From the NCBI RefSeq assembly GCF_006980705.1, contig NZ_SBHO01000005.1, positions 1 through 64,000 on the forward strand: 64,000 bases of DNA. Direction: 5' to 3'. The DNA comes from Tepidiphilus olei (lineage in GTDB: Bacteria; Pseudomonadota; Gammaproteobacteria; Burkholderiales; Rhodocyclaceae). The first letter of the stretch is position 1; each line of letters begins with the position of its first letter. The notes below the pieces were generated by a model. It had not been told where the DNA came from. It made no database searches and saw only the letters and a program-made list of their open reading frames with translations. Of this stretch, positions 36,283 to 50,502 are shown piece after piece. Position numbers and translations under genes: made by a program.

Positions 36283-36702
36283 ATGACACAGCGACCGAGC
36301 GAGGCGATCCACGTGGCGACGAGCATCATTCCGGTGCGATGGGCCGACCTCGACGTGATGAACCACGTCAACAATACGGTGTATTTTCGTTATTTCGAAC
36401 AAGCGCGCATCGATTGGGTGACCGCCTTGGGATTGCCGCTTGCGTTCGATGCGCCTGCGGGAATGGTCATCGTGCATGCGGATTGCACGTTTCTCCGTCC
36501 TGTGACCTATCCCGCCGTTTGCGAGGTACGTGTTTTCATTGGAAAACCCGGCCGTTCGAGCATCATGCACTGGTACGAGCTGCGTTGCAGCGGCGATGAG
36601 GCACTCCATGCCACGGGTTCGGCGAAGCTGGTTTGGATAGATAAAGCCTCAGGGCGCTCGATTCCCTTGCCCGAGGCCGTGCGACGCGCGTGTTCAAGCT
36701 GA
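36283..36702 (+). CDS. Acyl-CoA thioesterase, 4HBT family
   Basis: A 139-residue hot-dog-fold protein with the 4-hydroxybenzoyl-CoA thioesterase signature [18 protein letters not shown] near residues 16-33; the Asp in DLD is the likely catalytic residue. Substrate unknown. It precedes acetoacetyl-CoA synthetase by 25 bases and is divergent from ETF-QO. Confidence 0.9.
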   Translation: MTQRPSEAIHVATSIIPVRWADLDVMNHVNNTVYFRYFEQARIDWVTALGLPLAFDAPAGMVIVHADCTFLRPVTYPAVCEVRVFIGKPGRSSIMHWYELRCSGDEALHATGSAKLVWIDKASGRSIPLPEAVRRACSS

Positions 36703-36727
36703 TCGATATAAAGAAGAGGGAGGCGAC

Positions 36728-38686
<1,959 letters not shown>

Positions 38687-38700
38687 CAAAGGAGAACCCC

Positions 38701-43452
<4,752 letters not shown>

Positions 43453-43465
43453 TCTGGGGAGAGGC

Positions 43466-43762
43466 GTGAGTCTGTGGGTGCGGCTGATCCTCGTCGTGCT
43501 GCTCGTGCTCGTGCAGTATCAACTGTGGCTCGGCCACGACGGTCTGCTGCATCGGCAACAGCTCAACGCCCGCCTTCATGAGACCATCCAGAACAACGAA
43601 GCGCTCGCCGCGAGAAATGCCGCCGCCGCGGCCGAAATCGAAGAGCTCAGGCGCGGCGGCGAAGCGCTCGAGGCGGTGGCGCGGGGCGCGCTCAACTATT
43701 TGCGTCCGGACGAAGTGCTCCTGACCTTGCCCTCCGCCCAGACGAACGCTCCTTCTCCGTGA
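43466..43762 (+). CDS. ftsB: Cell division protein FtsB
   Basis: A 98-residue septum-formation initiator with one N-terminal membrane helix (about 3-22) and a short leucine-zipper/coiled-coil region (about 28-62) ending in the conserved ARGALNYLRPDEVL. It forms the FtsQLB complex. It starts with GTG 14 bases after eno, its usual neighbour. Confidence 0.9.
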   Translation: MSLWVRLILVVLLVLVQYQLWLGHDGLLHRQQLNARLHETIQNNEALAARNAAAAAEIEELRRGGEALEAVARGALNYLRPDEVLLTLPSAQTNAPSP

Positions 43763-43769
43763 AGCCGAG

Positions 43770-44294
43770 TCAGTCGATTCGTCGCAATGCGGTTCGATAG
43801 TATCTTGCGGCAACGCAGTAGTGCGCTGCGTTGGCCTGTAATCCTGCCACTTCTTCGTCGGTCAGGGTACGGATCACTCGCCCCGGCGAGCCGACTACCA
43901 GGCTGCGCTCGGGGATCACCTTGCCTTCAGGAATGAGCGCGTTCGCACCGATGATGCACTGTGCGCCGATCACCGCCCGGTTGAGGATCACCGCGTTGAT
44001 GCCGATGAGGCAGCCATCCCCCACGGTGCAGCCGTGCAGCATGGCCATGTGTCCAATATTCACCCCGGCACCGATGGTGAGCGGCACGCCCTCGTCGTCG
44101 TGTAGGATCACCCCGTCCTGAACGTTGGTGCCGTCGCCGATCACGATCGGCTCGTTGTCACCGCGCAGCACGGCGTTGAACCAGATCGAGACTTCGCGCC
44201 CCAGCCGCACGTCGCCGATCACCTCGGCGCTGTCGGCCACCCAACAATCGGGACCGAGCTGTGGGCGCTTGTCGCCCAAGGCATAGAGTGCCAT
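43770..44294 (-). CDS. Gamma-class carbonic anhydrase family protein (YrdA-like)
   Basis: A 174-residue left-handed beta-helix hexapeptide protein. The three gamma-CA zinc histidines are present in ILHDDEG (about 66) and [11 protein letters not shown] (about 84 and 89), so the metal site is intact, in contrast to the alpha-type protein at 33.4 kb. The ATG at 44294 gives MALYALG and has a GGAAAGGA ribosome site; a start 17 codons earlier lacks one. It is convergent with ftsB. Confidence 0.88.
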   Translation of the reverse strand: MALYALGDKRPQLGPDCWVADSAEVIGDVRLGREVSIWFNAVLRGDNEPIVIGDGTNVQDGVILHDDEGVPLTIGAGVNIGHMAMLHGCTVGDGCLIGINAVILNRAVIGAQCIIGANALIPEGKVIPERSLVVGSPGRVIRTLTDEEVAGLQANAAHYCVAARYYRTALRRID

Positions 44295-44409
44295 GGTTTC
44301 CTTTCCTTCGTCGTTGATCGAATGGACTGCGCGTAAGGATATCATGCTCGTCTGTGCGCTGCAGCAAGACCGTCATCCGCGGCGCAGCCCTGTAGGGTTT
44401 GCCGTGCGC

Positions 44410-44437
44410 TTGTATTTTTCGCCGGCTCGGGTATAAT
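44410..44437 (+). promoter_or_regulatory. Sigma-70-type promoter of tRNA-Pro
   Basis: TTGTAT (44410-44415) and a perfect TATAAT (44432-44437) separated by 16 bases, followed about 12 bases later by the tRNA 5' end. Confidence 0.7.
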
Positions 44438-44447
44438 GGCAAACTCG

Positions 44448-44525
<78 letters not shown>

Positions 44526-44743
44526 ATACAACTGCTGACTCGGATGGACGAGTTCATTACTTGGAACCCGGAGTAGGTTCTGTCACGCTTTCGGGCCTGC
44601 ATTCGTCGGTGCTCCCACCTTCCGCTTGCGCGGTATTCTCTCTCATTTGTGTCAATCTCTGCTCGAGCAACGTGTTTACGGGTTCGGCGGCGGTCTTCGG
44701 CGGGTTGTTTAGCTGCATCTCAATTGCTGCAGTGTACGAGTGA

Positions 44744-46534
44744 TCATGAAGCATGAGAGGCATCCCGTTTTGTGGGGATGCTTTTGATGTCTATGTCATT
44801 AGCCTTAAGGAAATCTTCTCGCCGGTTAAACGCATTTAGGAACAGTGGTGTGCCCGAAAAGGAGAGGGGGCTCACCGGTCCGATCGTCATGAAACTGTAT
44901 TGACGACTTGCGACATCGAAGGCCGAATGAGGATCTCGGAATAATTGGTAGAGATTCAACGCAGTTCCGGATGAGCCGACAAGCTGTCTTAGCGCCTGAA
45001 ATTCTTGGCCGAGTCCGAGACCAAAACCGAAAAAAAAGATTCGGAACTGTTGCAAGATTTCCTGGTGCAAGCTGGATAGCGTCTGACTGATGAACATCCA
45101 GCCGAGGCCATACTTTCGCGTAGTGCGGGCAGCATCAATGAGAACCGATCGCACGCCATGGGCAGCATCATCTTCTCGTGGCAGCTCACGTGGAGCAAGG
45201 CGGTGAGCCTCGTCTATGATTACGAGTGTATTGAGGTTTTTGCCATCCTGATAAAATCGCTCAGCCGTTTGAGAAAGACCATCCAGCAGTCGTTTTATGA
45301 CGAGAGACTGGATTAGATCGTTCCAGAATAAGCCCACATTTTGCTCTTTTGAAAGGTCGATGACAAGGACTGGTCGGTTATTGGTGTCTGTTGCCAGAAG
45401 CCAAGATAACGCTTTGTCGATGCTTTTCGCTTGTGGTCTATCCTCACGGAACAACTCGGCAACTGGCCCCCATTGTTCTCTAAAAAACTCGTCGGCATCG
45501 GCCTCGATCATAGCTTCATTGAACCGAGTGCGACTCGTCTCGGATCGGTAAAAGACTTTTTGCGTTTTTTCATCCATCAGAATGGACCAAGCTTTATCGA
45601 AGGAAGCTCGTTCATGTAGATCGGCCAATTTGATTTTGGCTTTTTGGATTTTCTCGGCCAGGATTGAGCAGGCTGCTTTACGGTTTTCGCCTTTCGGCAT
45701 CGTGAGTCGTTCAAAAAATTTGGACTCATATAAGATTTCTTCAAATAACTCCCAACGATCTAAAACTAGATTGCGGATGGTCAGAACTACTGGTTTTTTG
45801 CCAAACTTTCTTAGCACATCGCCAACAGGTAAAGCAAATTCACCGCTGGTCCCACCGGGCTTCATGTCTTTGGAAAACTCGCCCTGAGGATCGATGACCA
45901 AGAGCGCCATTTGCGGATACCGCGCATAGGCTGTCAGAATCATTTTGGCCAGCACCGACTTGCCCGAGCCCGTCTTGCCGAAAATACCCATGTGGTAAGC
46001 CTCGCCCGCGCCATCCGGGCCGCGGTCGAAATGCTTGAACCATAACGGCAGCTTTGGCGTGGAGCCGTAGACATGGCCCAGATAGAAGATCTGCTCCCGA
46101 TAAGGACGCAGGAGTTCCGCAAGTACCTCGTCTGTGACGATATGAATGGGCGTGCCGGTGGACGGTACGGTACCGAGAATGCTCGGTTCGTAGCCACGGG
46201 TGCTGCTGTCCTTGAAAACCGCCGATAACACCATTTGCCCAAGATGGGTGTCTTGTCGCTCGCTCACGGCGTCGACGCGACCTCGCTGGCGAATGAGGCT
46301 GCGCATCGTCGGATCCTCGTGCCAGATGTTGCGCAGTTGCACCTCGGTGATCTGTCCAAGGGCGAAATGCGGTGTGGCATCCTGGTTGAAATGAAAGAGG
46401 GCAAGTTCCCCTACCAGCTTGCGGTTCACCGCTGAGCCAAGAACATCGAGCGTCAGTTGGGTCGTCGACGATGGCGAGCCGACAACGCCGAGGCGTTCAG
46501 TCTTGCTCACGATTTGCTCGAGTTTTCCTTCCAT
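44744..46534 (-). CDS. HerA-type hexameric ATPase (DUF87) of the DruA/NurA operon
   Basis: A 596-residue ATPase. An N-terminal beta-rich HerA/HAS-barrel-like region precedes a RecA-like core with Walker A GKTGSGKS (residues 186-193), Walker B LVIIDEAHR (437-445) and an arginine-rich ARTTRKYG plus SQTLSSLH. HerA proteins form hexameric rings that translocate DNA and activate NurA. It begins 3 bases after the nurA-like stop and ends the operon. The region is A+T-rich for the window (24 G+C of 60 at 45541-45600). Inferred role: motor of an anti-invader complex. A hairpin GCATCCC/GGGATGC followed by TTTT on the plus strand lies inside the last codons (about 44761-44786). Confidence 0.88.
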   Translation of the reverse strand: MEGKLEQIVSKTERLGVVGSPSSTTQLTLDVLGSAVNRKLVGELALFHFNQDATPHFALGQITEVQLRNIWHEDPTMRSLIRQRGRVDAVSERQDTHLGQMVLSAVFKDSSTRGYEPSILGTVPSTGTPIHIVTDEVLAELLRPYREQIFYLGHVYGSTPKLPLWFKHFDRGPDGAGEAYHMGIFGKTGSGKSVLAKMILTAYARYPQMALLVIDPQGEFSKDMKPGGTSGEFALPVGDVLRKFGKKPVVLTIRNLVLDRWELFEEILYESKFFERLTMPKGENRKAACSILAEKIQKAKIKLADLHERASFDKAWSILMDEKTQKVFYRSETSRTRFNEAMIEADADEFFREQWGPVAELFREDRPQAKSIDKALSWLLATDTNNRPVLVIDLSKEQNVGLFWNDLIQSLVIKRLLDGLSQTAERFYQDGKNLNTLVIIDEAHRLAPRELPREDDAAHGVRSVLIDAARTTRKYGLGWMFISQTLSSLHQEILQQFRIFFFGFGLGLGQEFQALRQLVGSSGTALNLYQLFRDPHSAFDVASRQYSFMTIGPVSPLSFSGTPLFLNAFNRREDFLKANDIDIKSIPTKRDASHAS

Positions 46535-46537
46535 AGG

Positions 46538-47686
46538 TTATTTTCTCCCGGAATCTGATCGATAACCATGCATAGCGAAAAATACCTCCCCGATATCGCC
46601 CTTGAACTCTTCGGCAATGCGCTGTGTCGTTACTTGACGGAAGGCGGGGAGGGCTTTGGCCAACGCTTTTACAGTGCGATCGGCGAGATAGTTCGGGTAG
46701 GGTTCGAGCATGGCGGGCGTCGCACATTGCATTTCCAAACCTTGCACGACGATGCCTAGTCGGTGGGGATTGTTGGCGATGCTCGCCGCGACTTCTACGC
46801 GCAGCGCCGGTAACCAGCTCTGCGGTTTGTAATAGAAGACGTGCACGCGATCGAGCGCCGCAACGATTTCCTTGCCCAATGTATCGATTCGATTGCGAAC
46901 ACCACTCCCAATCCTAGACGTATTGAAGTGCCATGCTTGGCTGGGGGTTTCGAGCTGCACAGGCTTCGTCAATTCTCCGGGATTTAGCACCAATGTCAGC
47001 AGCCCTCGGTCGTCCTGGTTGTCAGGCCACCCCAGGCGGCGACCAATCTCGCGTCGAGTGGAGTACTTCGGCAACGAAACAATCTGCTTGTCGTTGCGAG
47101 TGAGCGTCAGCAGATCGTGGTAGGCGGAGAAGAAATTTTCGATATTGCCGAGAAACTCTCCAGCCGTTTTCAGTTCGGGGGCATCTGGTGCGGCATTGAG
47201 TGCCTGATTGAAGTAGATCACCGGAAGCGTCAGAGTGCCATCGAGCAATATCAAGTCATGCGGTGCCGCGAGCGCCAGCTCGAGCTCCCGGCCCAGCATG
47301 AGTGCGCGCAGGATGGTGCTTGTTCCCTCGTGATGGGGCTCAGCTTCGATGAATGCTGTATGACGCGGGTAGGCCCAGTGACGGGTCTCGGACGGTGGTG
47401 TCAAACCTTCGACAGCAACTGCAGCAGCGGCAACCAGATCGGTCGTCAGCAGGCGCTCGATGGCATAAGAACCATCCGTTGCGCAGGTGGTGGGATAGGG
47501 CGGCGAGCCCAGATCGGATTTGCGCAGCAGTAAGCCAGAATCTTCGAGGCTTTTTCGAAAATTTGCGCGCTGTTCTTTGGTACGACTAAAGGATGCGAGA
47601 AGCCTCCCAGCCACTTCGGAGGTAGCAGCAAGCACCTCATCCACCAATGCTGCGGGCAATTCGGCAAAAGGGCCGGTATCGCTCAT
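46538..47686 (-). CDS. NurA-domain nuclease
   Basis: A 382-residue protein with the NurA pattern: catalytic Asp in ATDGSYAIE (D71), second Asp in LILLDGTLTLP (D149), Lys in LPKYSTRRE (K207), and a C-terminal EPYPNYLADRTVKAL. NurA is an RNase-H-like nuclease that resects DNA ends with HerA. The gene overlaps the DruA-like gene by 4 bases (ATGA) and is followed 3 bases later by the HerA-type gene, so all three proteins are likely made together. The bacterial role is inferred to be DNA cleavage in defence. Confidence 0.85.
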   Translation of the reverse strand: MSDTGPFAELPAALVDEVLAATSEVAGRLLASFSRTKEQRANFRKSLEDSGLLLRKSDLGSPPYPTTCATDGSYAIERLLTTDLVAAAAVAVEGLTPPSETRHWAYPRHTAFIEAEPHHEGTSTILRALMLGRELELALAAPHDLILLDGTLTLPVIYFNQALNAAPDAPELKTAGEFLGNIENFFSAYHDLLTLTRNDKQIVSLPKYSTRREIGRRLGWPDNQDDRGLLTLVLNPGELTKPVQLETPSQAWHFNTSRIGSGVRNRIDTLGKEIVAALDRVHVFYYKPQSWLPALRVEVAASIANNPHRLGIVVQGLEMQCATPAMLEPYPNYLADRTVKALAKALPAFRQVTTQRIAEEFKGDIGEVFFAMHGYRSDSGRK

Positions 47687-48825
47687 GACTTACTCCATAA
47701 ACGCCAAGATTCGCGCTCAAAATCTTGGAATCGCTTGTCACGCTGCGCCCGAGGCAACGCCCAACGTTTTTTCCAGTACGCCGCAAGATGGGAGAACGGA
47801 AGATCGAAAGCTTGTAAATCATCATCCTCCCCGCACAGAAAGGCTGTGGTATTCTCAGCCAATGGTACGACAAAGACTTCCCGCGCGATACCGTGATAAA
47901 TAAAGCTACGAGGTAACCCTAAAAGGTCGAGTGCCTTTAGAATGACCTCGCGCCGGTTGCGAAAGCCCCTTCCCCATTGTGCATGTTTGGCAGAAGCCGA
48001 ACTGTTCTCAGCAACGAGTTGGCGCAGATCGTGATACACGCCATTCATGAATGGGAAATCCCCTGACCCGCGGGTAAAACCGACGCCATGGTAGATGGTA
48101 CGGCCTTCAACCGCAAGTCGGTTGTAAATGGAAGAGCGACCGAGCGCCGATGTCGTCGTAATCAACGCCAGCGGCCCTGTCTGCCGGCCACTGATCAAGG
48201 TTGTCTTTCCCGCATAGCGGCGTTCGAATGCCACTCGCACTTCGTTGGATGCAGCGGCGAGTGCCACCAGTTTGCCTCCGAGCAGATCCGCGTAAGGTGG
48301 TATTGCACCGACGACGAAGGCATCCATGACATTAGCAAGCCGAGATCTGCGCTGTTCCTTGTCCCAACCCACCCAAGCATCGCGCGCACGAAGGGCAAAT
48401 ACGGGATCGGCCAGACCCAGAATCCCCATTAGTCGGTCATGTCCATCGTCCCAGACAAGAAATCTCAGGCGGCGCCCATAGCCTGCCGAAACCGGGATGC
48501 TCCAATGTAGCCTCGCATAGCGAAACAGCAATTCATCCCTGCTTTTTGCTTTTACCTCGATCAGTCTAGGCGATATGACATTAGGATCGATCTCCGAACC
48601 GTTGGCGATGGAGCAAAGCAGGTTGCGCTCATATTTTTTGAGGCCGTTCATGGCTTTATCGATCAGATGATCGCAGGCTTTCTTGTGCGCGGCTCGTAGA
48701 GCATCCTTTTGCGCATTAAGCATATTCAATCGGCCGCTTTCAATGGAGAATCCTTGATCACTCAGTTGCACTAGCAGACGATTTTTGAGATCCTCTCTGA
48801 CACAGGTGGTTGGCTTATCCGTCAC
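47683..48825 (-). CDS. DUF4338 (Druantia DruA-like) protein
   Basis: A 380-residue protein recognised by the DUF4338 core at about residues 110-330: RLRFLVWDDGHDRLMGILGL, ARDAWVGWDKEQRR, VVGAIPPYADLLGGKLVALA, TTTSALGRSSIYNRL and GFTRGSGDF. The same domain is DruA of Druantia anti-phage systems, whose biochemical activity I cannot state. The N-terminal 100 residues are basic and helical, and the C-terminus is Trp/Arg-rich. The GTG at 48825 has an excellent AAAGGAGGT 6 bases upstream, better than the ATGs at 48855/48858 with no site. First gene of the operon with NurA and HerA; DruE and other Druantia genes are absent. Confidence 0.82.
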   Translation of the reverse strand: MTDKPTTCVREDLKNRLLVQLSDQGFSIESGRLNMLNAQKDALRAAHKKACDHLIDKAMNGLKKYERNLLCSIANGSEIDPNVISPRLIEVKAKSRDELLFRYARLHWSIPVSAGYGRRLRFLVWDDGHDRLMGILGLADPVFALRARDAWVGWDKEQRRSRLANVMDAFVVGAIPPYADLLGGKLVALAAASNEVRVAFERRYAGKTTLISGRQTGPLALITTTSALGRSSIYNRLAVEGRTIYHGVGFTRGSGDFPFMNGVYHDLRQLVAENSSASAKHAQWGRGFRNRREVILKALDLLGLPRSFIYHGIAREVFVVPLAENTTAFLCGEDDDLQAFDLPFSHLAAYWKKRWALPRAQRDKRFQDFERESWRLWSKS

Positions 48826-48900
48826 TGAGTTACCTCCTTTGCCCTGTGTAAGCATCATGGTTGTATGGTTATAAGGTTTTGCAACGATGCCTAAATTTAC

Positions 48901-48923
48901 TTCGCTTTTAGCGAAATATTATA
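48901..48923 (-). promoter_or_regulatory. Candidate promoter and operator of the DruA-NurA-HerA operon
   Basis: On the minus strand a perfect TATAAT (48923-48918) is followed within 2 bases by a perfect 6-bp inverted repeat, TTCGCT/AGCGAA with a 3-base centre (48901-48915), placed where transcription would begin. That position suits repressor control. The -35 is not recognisable. The rest of 48826-49197 shows no gene. Confidence 0.45.
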
Positions 48924-49110
48924 GGAAATCCCATCGACCTCTGTTTTCGGGCACATCTCGGCCGTGGGCAGGCCGTCTTCACGTCGACCGTCAACGCCGC
49001 GACGTTGGAGGCTAGACGCCCGCAAGAAAGCGTTTAGACAAAGAGGGTAAGGGTGCAATGCGCTCGCTCAGATGAGCATCGAGCCAAGCAAGGCGCTTCT
49101 TTTGGCAGTA

Positions 49111-49129
49111 GTCAGCAGGCTCTGCTGAC
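49111..49129. repeat. Perfect 8-bp hairpin near the island's right edge
   Basis: GTCAGCAG / CTGCTGAC with a 3-base loop, no T run on either side. It lies between the island operon and the PilZ gene; its role is unknown. Confidence 0.5.
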
Positions 49130-49197
49130 GGACGTGAGATTGCCTTCCCTCTCGTCCCAGGCTAAACTGTATCCCGTTGGCTTGGGAGGTTTCCTTC

Positions 49198-49518
49198 ATG
49201 ATCGGCCAGTTCATCGAACGGCGCCGCGAGCGCCGCATCCCTCTGCCCGGCGGCATTCCTGCCCGGGTGCTCTCCCCTCGGGGTGAAGTGCACGACGCCG
49301 TCTGCTTCGACCTCTCGGTGGGTGGCATGGCGCTACGCACCAACTACGTCCCCTCCGCCGAGGAAATCCTTGCCGTTCAGCTCGAGCAGCCCGGCGGGGT
49401 GCACGGCATGCCGGGGCGTCCGCTGCGCGTGCGCCTGGAGGTGCGCCGCTGCCTCGGGCTCGAAGGCGGTACCTGGCGCTGCGAGCTGGGCGGGCGGATC
49501 GTGGAGGTGCTCTCGTGA
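49198..49518 (+). CDS. PilZ-domain protein, probable c-di-GMP receptor
   Basis: A 106-residue single PilZ domain. Unlike the founding PilZ at 4963-5346 it has a basic RRRERR cluster (RxxxR-type) at residues 9-14 and DLSVGG near 40 (DxSxxG), the two parts of the c-di-GMP site. GGGAGGT lies 7 bases before the ATG at 49198. It is convergent with dsbB and close to the pilin operon, so a role in c-di-GMP control of pili is plausible but inferred. Confidence 0.87.
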   Translation: MIGQFIERRRERRIPLPGGIPARVLSPRGEVHDAVCFDLSVGGMALRTNYVPSAEEILAVQLEQPGGVHGMPGRPLRVRLEVRRCLGLEGGTWRCELGGRIVEVLS

Positions 49519-49519
49519 T

Positions 49520-50014
49520 TCAGCCGCGGCGCACCGCGAGCCAGGCCGCGAACCCGGCGAAGAGCGCGAACCACAGCGCCGACCAGTTGGCGATGGTAAG
49601 CCCCAGGAAAGTCCAATCGATGGCCGTGCATTGCCCCTCGCCGGCGAACACCTTGGGCAGCCATTCGGCGAGCGGCAGCGTCTCCACCAGGTAATCCAGC
49701 CCGGGACCGCAGGCGAAAGGGTCGGCGGGCGGGTGCCGCTGCAGCCAGCTCTGCCACAGCGCCGTGCCCAGCCCGCCCAGGGCGCACAGCAGCATTGCAC
49801 CGGCGCAGGCCCGGGCCGCGAGCTTGCGGGTGCCGAGCATCGTACCCAGGAGCGCGCAGAGCCCTACCCCGAAGAAGGCGATGCGCTGCAGGATGCACAG
49901 CGGGCAGGGCTCAAGGCCGAGGCCGTGCTGCAGGTAGAGGCCGAAGGTAAGCAGCGCCGCCACGGCGAGGGTGGCGGCGAGGAAGATCGCGCGCACTGGC
50001 AGGGATGGGGTCAT
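49520..50014 (-). CDS. dsbB: Disulfide bond formation protein DsbB
   Basis: A 164-residue quinone reductase that re-oxidises DsbA. Four membrane helices are visible, with the redox pair CPLC at residues 37-40 and the second periplasmic pair C102 and C129. The ATG at 50014 gives a natural N-terminus; 24 further in-frame codons upstream lack hydrophobic or conserved content. Disulfide-rich pilins lie directly upstream on the same strand. Confidence 0.92.
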   Translation of the reverse strand: MTPSLPVRAIFLAATLAVAALLTFGLYLQHGLGLEPCPLCILQRIAFFGVGLCALLGTMLGTRKLAARACAGAMLLCALGGLGTALWQSWLQRHPPADPFACGPGLDYLVETLPLAEWLPKVFAGEGQCTAIDWTFLGLTIANWSALWFALFAGFAAWLAVRRG

Positions 50015-50100
50015 GCTCGACTCGTCGAATGCGGCCGTGCCATTGTACCCCGTACCGCCCCTCGAGCCTGGTTCCGTAAAGCGCACTCCATCGTCCGGGT

Positions 50101-50499
50101 TCAGCGCCAGCAGCCGGCCGGGCCCTTGGTGCCGGCGCTATCCAAGGTGAGGGGGGTACAGCCGGTGTCGCGCGTCTGCGCTCCTTTGGCCGTGGCCTTC
50201 AGTTTATAGCTCGTATCGGACAGTGTCCCGTCAAATTCAAAGGTATAGAAGCTGCTCAACTCGGTCGTACACGAGAGCGTCGGCAGCGCCGCATTCTTGT
50301 ACGTCATCTTGGTGGTGTAGTAGCGCTCCATCCATTGGGCCAATTCCATCAGACACCCCTGCGCCGCCGTGCGGCGTGTCTGCAGCACGTGGCGCTGGTA
50401 GCTGGGGTAGGCGATTCCGGCCAAGATGGCGACGATGGCGACCACGATCATCAGCTCGATCAGGGTGAAACCGCGGCTGCGGCGTGGCGTGCGAGGCAT
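50101..50499 (-). CDS. pilE: Type IV pilin-like protein PilE
   Basis: A 132-residue pilin with a short basic leader and the prepilin peptidase site RG-FTLIELMIVVAIVAILAG (Glu5 present), followed by a small globular domain with cysteines in SCTTE and near the C-terminus (DTGCTP, AGCWR). It is the last gene of the minor pilin operon, 3 bases after pilY1, matching the pilE minor-pilin position in Pseudomonas-like clusters. Confidence 0.88.
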   Translation of the reverse strand: MPRTPRRSRGFTLIELMIVVAIVAILAGIAYPSYQRHVLQTRRTAAQGCLMELAQWMERYYTTKMTYKNAALPTLSCTTELSSFYTFEFDGTLSDTSYKLKATAKGAQTRDTGCTPLTLDSAGTKGPAGCWR

Positions 50500-50502
50500 G
50501 GC

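Noticed and set aside
48860-49197. attR-type direct repeat of the tRNA-Pro 3' end
   Set aside because: Read on both strands; no match of useful length to the tRNA end was found.
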